This document shows positions 16,994 through 25,322 of a stretch of 64,000 nt of DNA, one piece after another. Each line of letters opens with the position of its first letter. The stretch's first letter is position 1. The notes under the pieces are model-generated. The model saw only the letters and a list, made by a program, of their open reading frames with translations. It did not search any database and was not told the DNA's origin. This DNA is from Pseudomonas sp. PDM16. GTDB taxonomy: Bacteria; Pseudomonadota; Gammaproteobacteria; Pseudomonadales; Pseudomonadaceae. The DNA lies in assembly GCF_014851865.1 (NCBI RefSeq), contig NZ_JACVAM010000001.1, positions 186,001-250,000 on the forward strand. The letters run 5' to 3'. A program made the translations under genes and the position numbers.

Positions 16994-18643
16994 TCATCTC
17001 GCCGGGCGGTGCTCGACCCGTGGCAGCACCTGCAGGCGCTGCCCGATCACCTCCCGCTCGGACTGAGGCTTGGCCAGCCACCAGCGACGCACGGCCGAAG
17101 TATCATGCGGCGCAATCCAGTCGGCGTACTGCCGGTACTGTGCCTGCGGAAAACCGTTGTCGCGGCCGCGCAGGTGACGGTCGAGGAAGCCGAGAACGAA
17201 GGCGTTGGCCGCCCCGATCAGCACCTCATTCGGCGCCGTGCCAGCCAACGCGTCCCGCAGCGGTCCGCGCAGCAGCAGGCCATTGTCGGTGAAACCCGCG
17301 TGCACCGAGCCCTTCATCACCGGGCGGTAGATGTCGCTCCGTGCCCCCGCCTGCTCGAAGCGCTCGTAGGAAAAATCGTTGAAGCCGTACAACGGCCCCT
17401 GCGGTTCCACACCCAGCATCCGATAGAAGCCGTCGAGATCCGCATGAAACATCAGCAGCGGCACCGGCAACTCGTCCCCAAAGGCGAGGAAGTGAAAGTC
17501 GCCGCCATCCAGGTTGATCGCCGCCGCACAACGGCTGTCAACCATACAGACCGCACCTGCGGTCGAACCACCGAAGGACATGCCCATCTCGCCGGTGCGA
17601 GTGAAATCGCTGGCAGCCACCAGGTCGGCGACACTGGCCGGCACCGTACCGACCTGCAGCCTGTCGTGTACGAACAGGCGATCGGCCAGCCATACCGGTG
17701 CGCTGAGGGCGATGCCACGACTGCCCGGCGGCGGAATCTCCAGCGCGGTGCGTAACTGACCATCGAGGCGTTCATCCAGATCGGCGGACGAGTAACCTCG
17801 CACCATCACCTCCGGCAGACCTGCGCCGAACACATGGTGCATGTGCTCGACCAAACCGGGGTCCATCGGCACGACCTCGCCGTCGGGCAACAGGGTCGGC
17901 GAAGCGTCGCCGCTGTGCTGCACGGAATAAACCGCATAGCCGTGACTGGCCAGATCCTCCATCAGCGCCGAGTTGGCAGCCGTATAGCTGGCGTAGCCAT
18001 GACTGAAAAAAACCACCGGCAGCTTGCCGTCCGAGGTGGCTACAGGGGCGTCCTCGTAGGCATTGCTGGTGATGTGGCGCAGATGGCTGAGCAACGGCGG
18101 GAAGCCGAGCAGCGTGCCGAAACCACGCGCAGTGCTGCCGGCCTCCGCTGCCGTGAAGTAAGGCCTGGGCTCTGCGCCAGTAGTCGGCTTGGCCGGATAC
18201 CAGACGCGCACCAGCAGGCGCCTCGGTGCATCAGCAGGCGCGCCCAGCACGCCACGGCGCTGAGCATCGACCAGTTCGAAGTCGCGCACGCCGACTGCGT
18301 GTAATCCGCTGGGCGGCGGCAGACGATCCACCGGAAACAGATAGATCGGCGCTACGGCGACGGCGGCCAGCATCACGAACACCAGCGCGGAAAGATAAGG
18401 CACTCCGCTTCTTCGCCCCCCCTGCCGCCGTCCGCTGAAGAACAGCACTACCAGCCACAGCAGGCCAAGCAGCAAACCACCGCCCGCCTGCCAGCGGTCC
18501 ACGAAGACCCCATAACCGCCGCTGGTGACCACCACATTCGCACTCAACCACAGCAACGCGCTGCGTCGCGGCAGCCCGGGCCAGCACCAGGCGAGCAGGA
18601 ACAGCGCCAGTGCGCCAAGCAGGAAAATGTCGCTGGCGATCAC
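16994..18643 (-). CDS. Membrane-anchored alpha/beta hydrolase, PAF-acetylhydrolase-like
   Basis: Encodes 549 residues. The first 110 or so contain four hydrophobic segments, including GALALFLLAWCW, GGGLLLGLLWLVVLFF and ALVFVMLAAVAVAPIYLF. A catalytic domain follows with VVFFSHGYASY (oxyanion region), the nucleophile elbow GMSFGGS (Ser356) and a C-terminal His in SVHAGFTDNG, the pattern of bacterial platelet-activating-factor acetylhydrolase-like lipases and dienelactone-hydrolase relatives. The likely start is GTG 18643, overlapping the upstream MFS stop by four bases; an ATG 48 bases earlier is possible. As last gene of the iron operon it could act in the periplasm on a siderophore or its ester, which is inference. 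Confidence 0.8.
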   Translation of the reverse strand: MIASDIFLLGALALFLLAWCWPGLPRRSALLWLSANVVVTSGGYGVFVDRWQAGGGLLLGLLWLVVLFFSGRRQGGRRSGVPYLSALVFVMLAAVAVAPIYLFPVDRLPPPSGLHAVGVRDFELVDAQRRGVLGAPADAPRRLLVRVWYPAKPTTGAEPRPYFTAAEAGSTARGFGTLLGFPPLLSHLRHITSNAYEDAPVATSDGKLPVVFFSHGYASYTAANSALMEDLASHGYAVYSVQHSGDASPTLLPDGEVVPMDPGLVEHMHHVFGAGLPEVMVRGYSSADLDERLDGQLRTALEIPPPGSRGIALSAPVWLADRLFVHDRLQVGTVPASVADLVAASDFTRTGEMGMSFGGSTAGAVCMVDSRCAAAINLDGGDFHFLAFGDELPVPLLMFHADLDGFYRMLGVEPQGPLYGFNDFSYERFEQAGARSDIYRPVMKGSVHAGFTDNGLLLRGPLRDALAGTAPNEVLIGAANAFVLGFLDRHLRGRDNGFPQAQYRQYADWIAPHDTSAVRRWWLAKPQSEREVIGQRLQVLPRVEHRPAR

Positions 18644-19857
18644 AGGGCGTGCTCTTGCGCGGCAGGTGTACGCTCCGGCCAGAGCACGCACAGCACCAGC
18701 AAGGCCGCGATGAGCACGAAGGGCGCGCCGGGGTGGAGTTCGTAGACCAGGGTGCCGGCCAGCGGCCCGACGATCATGCCCACGCCGTGGGAAGCCGCCA
18801 GGGTGCCGGCGGTCGCGCCCTGCTCATGGGCTTCCACCGCGTTCGCCGCCAGGGCCGAAACCGAGGGGAACACCCAGCCCATGCCGGCGGCCGCAACGAA
18901 GTACGCCGCCCATAGCAGCGGTGCGCTGGTGGCGAAGATCACCGCGGCGAACCCCAGGGCCGAAATCAGACCACCGACGCGGATCAGCCGCTGAGGCGGC
19001 CAGTTCAGCTGGCGCAACAGCAACTGCGCGAGGATCAGCGCCACGCCGACGGAAGTCAGGGCGATGCCGGCCGCGCGCGCCGCCTCGGTAGCCTCCAGCC
19101 GTAGCTGGTCGAGCGCGAAGAACCCCACCGCGACCTGAGCAATGGTGACGCTGAACATGGCCGCGAAGCCCAGCACCAGCGGGCGGCGCAGCCGGGCGTC
19201 ACGCAAGCGCAGGGGAGGTGCATCCTGCACCTGCGGGCGCTCATCGCGCGGCAGCCAGCGCCACATCACCAGCAGCGCCACCAACGGCAGCACGGCCGTC
19301 ACGATCAGCGGCAACTCCAGACCATGGACGGCGAGCAGGCCGGCAAGCCCCGGCCCGACCACCATGCCAACCGCGCTGGAAGCACCGAGCCCGGCAAGCG
19401 CCCGTGCACGCTGCTGCGGCTCGACGTGGTCGGCGACCAGTGCGGCGCCCGTGGTCGGCACCGCCGCGTAGAAGCCGCCGGCGATACCGCGCAGCACCAC
19501 CACGCCGGCAAAGGCCAGCCAGGCCGGCGGCAACCAGCGCAGCGCGAGTACCACGAACAGGCACAACGCCAGGTAGGACAGTACGAAGCCTCCCAGCCCG
19601 CGCAGCAGGATGACGCGGCGACCGTGGCGGTCGCTCGCCGCCCCCCAGACACGGGCCAGCAGCACCCAGGCGATGCCGCCTACCGTGACAGTGACGCCGG
19701 CCTGCCAGGGTGCCAGGTCCAGCACCCTGGAAATAGGCCCGATCAGGGCGACGAAGGACATCATCGCCAGCGTGCAGGCGAAGGTCTCGAAAACCAGCGG
19801 CAGCATGTTGAAACGTGGCGGCGCAGGTGTACCCGGCATGGCCGCCACGTCGCTCAT
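18640..19857 (-). CDS. MFS transporter of the iron-uptake operon
   Basis: Encodes 405 residues with about 12 transmembrane segments. The MFS signature between segments 2 and 3 is visible as GAASDRHGRRVILL. It starts one base after the microprotein stop and overlaps the hydrolase start, so it is firmly inside the iron operon. MFS proteins in such operons either export siderophores or, like the P. aeruginosa pyochelin permease FptX, import ferric siderophores or fragments. No siderophore biosynthesis genes are nearby, so uptake of a foreign siderophore is more likely than secretion. Direction cannot be decided from sequence. Confidence 0.87.
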   Translation of the reverse strand: MSDVAAMPGTPAPPRFNMLPLVFETFACTLAMMSFVALIGPISRVLDLAPWQAGVTVTVGGIAWVLLARVWGAASDRHGRRVILLRGLGGFVLSYLALCLFVVLALRWLPPAWLAFAGVVVLRGIAGGFYAAVPTTGAALVADHVEPQQRARALAGLGASSAVGMVVGPGLAGLLAVHGLELPLIVTAVLPLVALLVMWRWLPRDERPQVQDAPPLRLRDARLRRPLVLGFAAMFSVTIAQVAVGFFALDQLRLEATEAARAAGIALTSVGVALILAQLLLRQLNWPPQRLIRVGGLISALGFAAVIFATSAPLLWAAYFVAAAGMGWVFPSVSALAANAVEAHEQGATAGTLAASHGVGMIVGPLAGTLVYELHPGAPFVLIAALLVLCVLWPERTPAAQEHAL

Positions 19858-19858
19858 C

Positions 19859-20047
19859 TCAGCGTTCCCGCGTGCGGCGCGGCATGCGCCACCAGACCCA
19901 GCCGAGCAGCACCAGCGGTATGCCCAGGGAAAGCCAGGACAGCAGGTCGTAGACCTCGTCGCCGACCAGCGCCGAGATCAGGCCGAACAGGCTCAGCACC
20001 GCCAGCAGCAACGGCCAGCGGAAGATCATCCAGAGTCCGCGTCTCAT
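19859..20047 (-). CDS. Two-helix membrane microprotein, second copy
   Basis: Encodes 62 residues from ATG 20047, overlapping the PepSY stop codon (ATGA). Two hydrophobic segments (WPLLLAVLSLFGLISALVG and LLSWLSLGIPLVLLGWVWW) flank a short acidic turn, with a very basic end (RMPRRTRER). It has the same size class, topology and gene order as the microprotein at 8798-8965. A longer open frame reaching 20128 extends into the PepSY gene and is not the likely start. It may be a subunit or stabiliser of the PepSY protein. Confidence 0.83.
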   Translation of the reverse strand: MRRGLWMIFRWPLLLAVLSLFGLISALVGDEVYDLLSWLSLGIPLVLLGWVWWRMPRRTRER

Positions 20048-21195
20048 GCCTTGCCCTCCACGACGAGACCACCTGCATCCAGCTCCTCCAGACGCTTCTC
20101 CAGTGGCGCTTTGCGTCTCCCGAGCCACAGGTACAGGCCACTGCCCAGGACAATGATGGCGATGATGTCGAGCAACGCCCAGATGATCTTCAGCGGCAGG
20201 CCGCCGTAATCACCAAAGTGCAGCGGCTGCGAAATCAGCAGCGTCTGGACATACATCGGCATCTCACGCATGTCGGTCAGCTCGCCGGTCGTGGCATCGA
20301 CCAGCGCCGGCTTGAGCAGGCGCGCGGTGAGCGGCGTGTTACCACGCATGAACACCGCGTAGTGGTGCTGGCTGCTGAAATCGGTGCCGGGGTAGGCGAC
20401 GAAGCTCGGCTTCATGTCCGGTGCAGCCGCCTGCGCAGTCTCCAGCGCCTTGTGTAGCGAGCCGAGCTCGGTCAGCGGCGGCAAGTCCTTGTACGGCGCG
20501 GTCATCTCGGCCAACTGGCCGTTCTGCCACAGGCCGAGAATCGGCAGCGCCAGGGTGTTGATCACCCCGGTGACGCCGACCACCAGCACCCAGGCCAAGG
20601 TGACGATGCCGAGCACGTTGTGCAGGTCCAGCCACTTCAGGCGACTGCTGCGCGCGGTACGCACGGTGGCGAAATCCAACTTGCGCATGAACGGCGTATA
20701 GACCACCACGCCCGACACCAACGAGGCCACCAGCAACAGGCCCATGAAGCCGAGGAACAGGTAGCCGGGCAGGCCGAGGAACATGTCGGTATGCAGGCGC
20801 AGCATCAGGTTCATGAAGCCATCGTCCGGCGGCTCCGGCGGGAACAGCTTGCCGGTGCGCGTATCGAACGGCTGGGCATAGGCATCCAGCGGCGGCGGCA
20901 CCAGGGTCGGCGCAGTGAACACCGCACCGAGCGGCTCCTCCGGATCGAAGCCGACGAAGCGCACCACCTCGCCGGGGCGCGCTGCCAGTGCGCCGGCGAT
21001 GACCTTGTCGTAGTCGATACGCGGCGCATCAGCGCTGAGCTCACCCAGCTCCGGGTGCGGTTCGAAGTAATGCTCGATCTCCTCGTGGAAGATCAGCGGC
21101 AACCCCGTCAGGCACAACATCAGCAGGAAGATGGTGGAGATCAGGCTGGTCCACTTGTGGACCAGGTACCAGTTACGCAAGGCTCGGGCGGTCAT
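20044..21195 (-). CDS. PepSY-associated membrane protein (ferric siderophore reductase-like)
   Basis: Encodes 383 residues. It has four transmembrane segments (STIFLLMLCLTGLPLIF; FLGFMGLLLVASLVSGVVVY; LGIVTLAWVLVVGVTGVIN; IIAIIVLGSGLYLWLG) and conserved histidines (LVHKW, FHEEIEHYF, LRLHTDMF, LDLHNV) that could bind haem or metal. It starts 15 bases after the TonB receptor. Characterised relatives in receptor operons, FpvG for pyoverdine and FoxB for ferrioxamine/schizokinen, act at the inner membrane in iron release from siderophores. The same function is likely here; the siderophore is unknown. Confidence 0.9.
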   Translation of the reverse strand: MTARALRNWYLVHKWTSLISTIFLLMLCLTGLPLIFHEEIEHYFEPHPELGELSADAPRIDYDKVIAGALAARPGEVVRFVGFDPEEPLGAVFTAPTLVPPPLDAYAQPFDTRTGKLFPPEPPDDGFMNLMLRLHTDMFLGLPGYLFLGFMGLLLVASLVSGVVVYTPFMRKLDFATVRTARSSRLKWLDLHNVLGIVTLAWVLVVGVTGVINTLALPILGLWQNGQLAEMTAPYKDLPPLTELGSLHKALETAQAAAPDMKPSFVAYPGTDFSSQHHYAVFMRGNTPLTARLLKPALVDATTGELTDMREMPMYVQTLLISQPLHFGDYGGLPLKIIWALLDIIAIIVLGSGLYLWLGRRKAPLEKRLEELDAGGLVVEGKA

Positions 21196-21210
21196 GTTCA
21201 GCTCGTTTTA

Positions 21211-23637
21211 TTAGAAGTCCACGCTCGCCGAGAGCTGCAGGGTACGGCCGGCACCCAGGTACAGGTAGCCGGCAGTCGAGGTACCCCAGTAGTCCTCGTC
21301 GAACAGGTTGTCCAGATTGGCGCGCACGACGACAGGCGTGCCCAGCGACTCGAAGCTGTAGCGAGCGCCGACATCGACGCGCACCCAGTCCGGAATGGTC
21401 AGTTGGTTGGCCTGATCGACGTATTGCTCGCCGGTGTAGATTGTACGCGCGGTGAGGGTCAGGCCGGGAACGGCACCGAGATCCCATTCGCCACCCAGAT
21501 TGAACTGCTTGCGGGGCACGCCGATGGCATCGTTGCCGTCGTTGATGCCGCCCTGCGTGCTGGTCAGCTTGGCCTGGGTATAGGTAGCACCGCCAAGCAC
21601 GCGCAGGCCCTGAGCCACTTCGCCGAACAGGCTCAGCTCCAGTCCGCGGTTGCGCTGCTCGCCGCCGTCACTGAACCGGCCACCCTCCACCACACTGCTC
21701 GGGCGTTCGATCTGGAAGGCAGCCAGGGCTGCACCGAAGCCAGCCCACTCACCCTTGACCCCGATCTCCTTCTGCTTGGAGACGTAGGGCGCCAGCATCT
21801 CGCCAGGGTTGCTGACGCTGGTGTCGGTCGGTGCAGTTTCCCCCTGGCTCAGGCCCTCGATGTAGTTGGCATACAGCGAGATGTTCTCCCAGGGTTTGAA
21901 GACCACGCCGACCAGAGGCGTCAGCTCCTGCTCGTCGTAACCTTCGCCTGCCGGCGTGCCGATGTTCATCACATAGTTCTGCGCCTCGACCCGTTGCTGA
22001 CGCGCGCCGAGAGTCAGCTCGTAGCGACCGTTGTCGAACGACAGCGTGTCGGCCAGGGCGTAGCTGGTCAGAGTCGCGCCATTGTATTTCTCAGCGTGCT
22101 TGGCGATGCCATCGGTACTCGGCGTACCGGTGTAGACAGGATCGTAGAGATTGGAGAGACGCGCGCCGCCGAAGGAAGAGAAATCGAAGAAGATGTCGGA
22201 GTGCTGCACCACACGGGTAGCGCCGAAGCTGAGGCTGTGCTGCACGGCACCGGTGTTGAACACGCTGCGCAACCCGGCCTCGGCGGAGTGCGAGGAAACG
22301 TCGAAGACCTGCCAGGCGGGGCTCGAGGCGAAGTCGCCCGCATCGTTCAACAGCGAGACGTTCCCGGCCAGGGCATCCATTTCGCTACGGCGATCACCAT
22401 AACCGGCATAGGCGGTCAGCCAATCGTTCAGATCGTATTCGCCACGCAGGATGACGATGCGGTCCTGCATCTGCGAATAGCCGTAGCCCGGGTAGTTGAG
22501 ATCGTTGTCCGGCGCATCGGGAATGTCCGTGACACCAGCCCCCACCGAGAACTGCCGAACCACATTGTCGATGTCCTCGCGCTGGTAGATGTAGTCGGCG
22601 GACAGCCGCAGGCGCTCGCCGGCGTAGTCGAGGCCGAAGGAGCCGAGACGGCCCTCCTGAGACTGCCTGTCAATCGCAGTATCTCCATCACGGTAGGCAC
22701 CGTTGAAGCGCACGCCGAACTCACTGTTCTCGCCGAAGCGGCGACCGAGATCGACCTCGGTACCAAGTACCGAGTCGGACAGGTAGCTGACGCCGACCCG
22801 CGTCAGCGGCTCGGCGCCGGCGCGCTTGGTCACCAGGTTGACCGCGCCACCGATGGCCCCACTCGGAGCCATGCCGTTGAGCATCGCACTCGGCCCCTTG
22901 ACCACCTCGACCCGCTCGGCCATCTCCACCGGCACCCGGAAATGCGGAGCCAGGCCATACATGCCGTTGATGGCCACGTCGGCGCTGGCCACCGGGAAGC
23001 CGCGCAGGGAGAAGTCTTCGTTGAGATTGGTGCGGGCACTGCCGATCTGCGCCGACGGCTCATTGGCCAGCACGTCGGCAACACTGCGCGCCTGCTGGTT
23101 GCGAATGGTCTGCGCGGTATAGCTGGTAATACTGAACGGCGCATCCATCAGGTCGGTGTTGCCGAGAACACCGAGCCGGCCGCCACGGGCGACCTGGCCG
23201 CCGGCGTATTCATCAGGCAGGTCGCCCACGGCCATCTGGCGCCCCGTCACCTGCGATGTCGGCAATTCCACGGCGCCCGCATCATCGGCCAGGCGGACCA
23301 GGGTGTAGCTGCCGTCATCGCGGCGTTGCAGCTGTAGGCGATTGCCGCCAAGCAGGCGATTGAGCCCCTCGACCGAGGAGTAGCTGCCGGTGAGACCCGG
23401 ACTCTGCAGGCCATCGGTCAATGCCGGATCGAACGACAGCGATACGCCCGCCTCGCTGGCGAAGGTGGCCAGCGCACGTCCCAGCGGTCCGGACGGGATC
23501 TCGTAGCTACGCGCTTCGTCGGCCGCCAGCAGCGGCTGGGCCGCGCCAGCCAGGGCCAGCGAAAGAGCGGCGTGGCGTACAGCGAGACGAAGCGAACGAG
23601 CGGTGACACGAGGCAGGAGCGCGCGCGAAACGGACAT
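21211..23637 (-). CDS. TonB-dependent siderophore receptor with N-terminal signalling (STN) domain
   Basis: Encodes 808 residues from ATG 23637, which has GAGGA upstream. The order is signal peptide (ending near LLAADEA), an STN signalling domain (SYEIPSGPLGRALATFASEA to about YTLVRL), a TonB-box/linker region, a plug domain (MDAPFSITSYTAQTIRNQQA, SVADVLANEPS) and a 22-strand barrel ending LQLSASVDF with the C-terminal Phe. Length is normal for siderophore transducers such as FecA, FpvA or FoxA. The signalling domain and the adjacent fecI/fecR-like genes imply cell-surface signalling: bound siderophore triggers FecR-like release of the sigma factor, which transcribes this gene. The ligand cannot be read from sequence. 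Confidence 0.95.
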   Translation of the reverse strand: MSVSRALLPRVTARSLRLAVRHAALSLALAGAAQPLLAADEARSYEIPSGPLGRALATFASEAGVSLSFDPALTDGLQSPGLTGSYSSVEGLNRLLGGNRLQLQRRDDGSYTLVRLADDAGAVELPTSQVTGRQMAVGDLPDEYAGGQVARGGRLGVLGNTDLMDAPFSITSYTAQTIRNQQARSVADVLANEPSAQIGSARTNLNEDFSLRGFPVASADVAINGMYGLAPHFRVPVEMAERVEVVKGPSAMLNGMAPSGAIGGAVNLVTKRAGAEPLTRVGVSYLSDSVLGTEVDLGRRFGENSEFGVRFNGAYRDGDTAIDRQSQEGRLGSFGLDYAGERLRLSADYIYQREDIDNVVRQFSVGAGVTDIPDAPDNDLNYPGYGYSQMQDRIVILRGEYDLNDWLTAYAGYGDRRSEMDALAGNVSLLNDAGDFASSPAWQVFDVSSHSAEAGLRSVFNTGAVQHSLSFGATRVVQHSDIFFDFSSFGGARLSNLYDPVYTGTPSTDGIAKHAEKYNGATLTSYALADTLSFDNGRYELTLGARQQRVEAQNYVMNIGTPAGEGYDEQELTPLVGVVFKPWENISLYANYIEGLSQGETAPTDTSVSNPGEMLAPYVSKQKEIGVKGEWAGFGAALAAFQIERPSSVVEGGRFSDGGEQRNRGLELSLFGEVAQGLRVLGGATYTQAKLTSTQGGINDGNDAIGVPRKQFNLGGEWDLGAVPGLTLTARTIYTGEQYVDQANQLTIPDWVRVDVGARYSFESLGTPVVVRANLDNLFDEDYWGTSTAGYLYLGAGRTLQLSASVDF

Positions 23638-23666
23638 GCGGAGTGTTCCTCTGGCCCTGAGGCCTT

Positions 23667-23694
23667 GGCAATGGACGGATTTGCTGTCCTTGCC
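23667..23694 (-). promoter_or_regulatory. Hairpin in the fecR-receptor leader
   Basis: GGCAAGGAC and GTCC-A-TTGCC on the minus strand form a nine-base-pair stem with one bulge and a nine-base loop, located in the 98 bases between the fecR-like stop and the receptor start. The receptor's ECF-sigma promoter should also lie in this gap. The hairpin has no U run, so it may be an mRNA-processing or stability element. Confidence 0.35.
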
Positions 23695-23735
23695 AGGCGA
23701 GATCGAAAAAGGTCTCACCCCTGGTGTGATTTCTT

Positions 23736-24686
23736 TCACCCGTACATCGGCTCCAGGCTGATCCAGTAACTGGTCAGGCGGCGTACACGCAGGCTGTAGG
23801 TCGCCTCCAGCATCGCCAGCGAACGATCCCGGTCACGCACCGGAAAAGCACCGGAGACCGCCAGCTCAGCCAGTTCGGGCGCGACTCGGAGCACGCCGCG
23901 GCGGTAGCGCCCCAGCTCGGTCACGAACTCGGCCAGCGGCATGCGATCAGCCATCAGCATGCCGCGCGACCAGGACACCGCGGTACCGTCGGCAACGCTC
24001 AGAGGACCGACGGCACGGCTATCGAAGACCCCCTGATTTCCTGCCTCGACACGCACCGCACCACCCTCGCGCGGCACCACGCGCACCGAGCCCTCGAGCA
24101 CCACCAGGTGCGCCTGGTCGCCGCGCTCACGCAGGCTGAAGCGCGCTTCACGGGTCAGCAGGGTGCCGGCAGCGACCGCCACACCGAAGGGCCGTGCATC
24201 ATCGCGCACACTCAGCAGCAGCTCACCACGCAGCAGGTGCAGGCGACGGCGCTCGGCATCGAAGCGCAGATCGATGGCGCTGTCGGTGTTCAGCATCAGC
24301 TGGCTACCATCCGGCAGTTCGCTCTCGTGCAGTTCGCCGACTGCCGTGCTGCGGTCGGCCAACCAAGGCTGCCAGGGTTGCTGTCTCCAGGCGACCCATG
24401 CGAACGGCGTGGCACCGGCCAGCATCGCCAGTTGCTTGAGTGCGCGCCGCCGCCCCTGGCCACGGTCACGCCCCAGAGCCGACATGGCCAGTTCCGGCGG
24501 CAAACCACCGAGACGCGCCAGTAGCCGCTCGGCTCGCTCCCACGCCTGAGCATGTTCGCTGCTGAGCTGACGCCAGCGCGCGCAGGCCTGGCGGTCGGCC
24601 TCGGTCTGCTCGCCGCAGTGCAGCTGCATCAGCCAGGCGGCTGCCTCGTCGAGAATCGCCGGGGCGATAGGTGCCTGCCCACTCAT
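23736..24686 (-). CDS. FecR-like anti-sigma factor / sigma regulator
   Basis: Encodes 316 residues from ATG 24686, which overlaps the sigma-factor stop (ATGA); an ATG 18 bases upstream is also in frame. The N-terminal DUF4880-type segment (AAAWLMQLHCGEQTEADRQACARWR) is followed by a single short hydrophobic segment near residue 95 and a periplasmic FecR domain (AVGELHESELPDGSQLMLNTDSAIDLRFD). It would hold the sigma factor in check until the receptor's signalling domain touches its periplasmic C-terminus (STN-like end FPVRDRDRSLAMLEATYSL). Confidence 0.93.
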   Translation of the reverse strand: MSGQAPIAPAILDEAAAWLMQLHCGEQTEADRQACARWRQLSSEHAQAWERAERLLARLGGLPPELAMSALGRDRGQGRRRALKQLAMLAGATPFAWVAWRQQPWQPWLADRSTAVGELHESELPDGSQLMLNTDSAIDLRFDAERRRLHLLRGELLLSVRDDARPFGVAVAAGTLLTREARFSLRERGDQAHLVVLEGSVRVVPREGGAVRVEAGNQGVFDSRAVGPLSVADGTAVSWSRGMLMADRMPLAEFVTELGRYRRGVLRVAPELAELAVSGAFPVRDRDRSLAMLEATYSLRVRRLTSYWISLEPMYG

Positions 24687-25189
24687 GCCATCAGCTCCAG
24701 ACACTGGCGGAACGCCTGCTGCATGTAGCGTTTGACCGAACCCAGCGAGACGCCGAGTTCGACGGCGATGGCTTCGTACTTCATGCCTTCGAGTTGCGAC
24801 AGCAGGAAGGTGCGGCGCACCCGCTCGGGCAGGCTGTCGAGCATGGCATCGATCTCATGCAGGGTCTCCAGCACCAGCAGGCGTTGCTCGGGCGGCGGCG
24901 CCAGCTCATCCGGCAGCACCGCCAGGGCATCCAGGTAGGCACGCTCCAGGGACTGCCGCTGGTACCAGTTGATCAGCAGCCCCTTGGCCACAGTGCTCAG
25001 ATAGGCGCGTGGCTCTCGCGCTTCGAGCACCCGACGTGATGCCAGCAGACGGGCGAAGGTGTCCTGGGTCAGGTCGGCGGCATTTTCGGCACAGCCCAGC
25101 CGGCTGCGCAGCCAGCCGAACAGCCAGCTGTGATGGTTGCGATAGAGATGACTCACCGCGTCTTGAACGGAAGTATCGGCCGCGGACAT
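24683..25189 (-). CDS. FecI-like ECF sigma factor
   Basis: Encodes 168 residues. Region 2 is clear (DAVSHLYRNHHSWLFGWLRSRL, DLTQDTFARLL with the core-binding Asp/Glu, and REPRAYLSTVAKGLLINWYQR) and region 4 carries a helix-turn-helix (LEGMKYEAIAVELGVSLGSVKRYM). These are hallmarks of the iron-starvation FecI/FpvI group. It is the first gene of the iron operon and is preceded by a Fur box at 25223-25242, so it should be made when iron is scarce and then activate the receptor promoter. Confidence 0.95.
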   Translation of the reverse strand: MSAADTSVQDAVSHLYRNHHSWLFGWLRSRLGCAENAADLTQDTFARLLASRRVLEAREPRAYLSTVAKGLLINWYQRQSLERAYLDALAVLPDELAPPPEQRLLVLETLHEIDAMLDSLPERVRRTFLLSQLEGMKYEAIAVELGVSLGSVKRYMQQAFRQCLELMA

Positions 25190-25222
25190 GGGGCGCTCGC
25201 CTTGCCGGTGGCGCCCGGCTTT

Positions 25223-25242
25223 ATTTGAGAATGCTTCTCATA
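25223..25242 (-). promoter_or_regulatory. Fur box upstream of the fecI-like gene
   Basis: The symmetric TTTGAGAATGCTTCTCATA core, with perfect arms TGAGAA and TTCTCA, matches the well-known Fur-box consensus with GAGAATGATTCTC at the centre. It is 34-54 bases upstream of the sigma-factor start, a position expected for promoter occlusion. It predicts iron repression of the entire operon from 25189 down to 16994. Confidence 0.85.
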
Positions 25243-25322
25243 TTATCCAGGCAAAACGCTACCCACAAGAGTCTTCCCTCAGTCGAGCACGAAGCGACAG
25301 CCGCCCCGTGCCCGAATCAGGT

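Noticed and set aside
20620..23337. A 905-codon plus-strand frame over the TonB receptor and PepSY genes
   Set aside because: It is antisense to two well-supported genes and has low-complexity composition without motifs.
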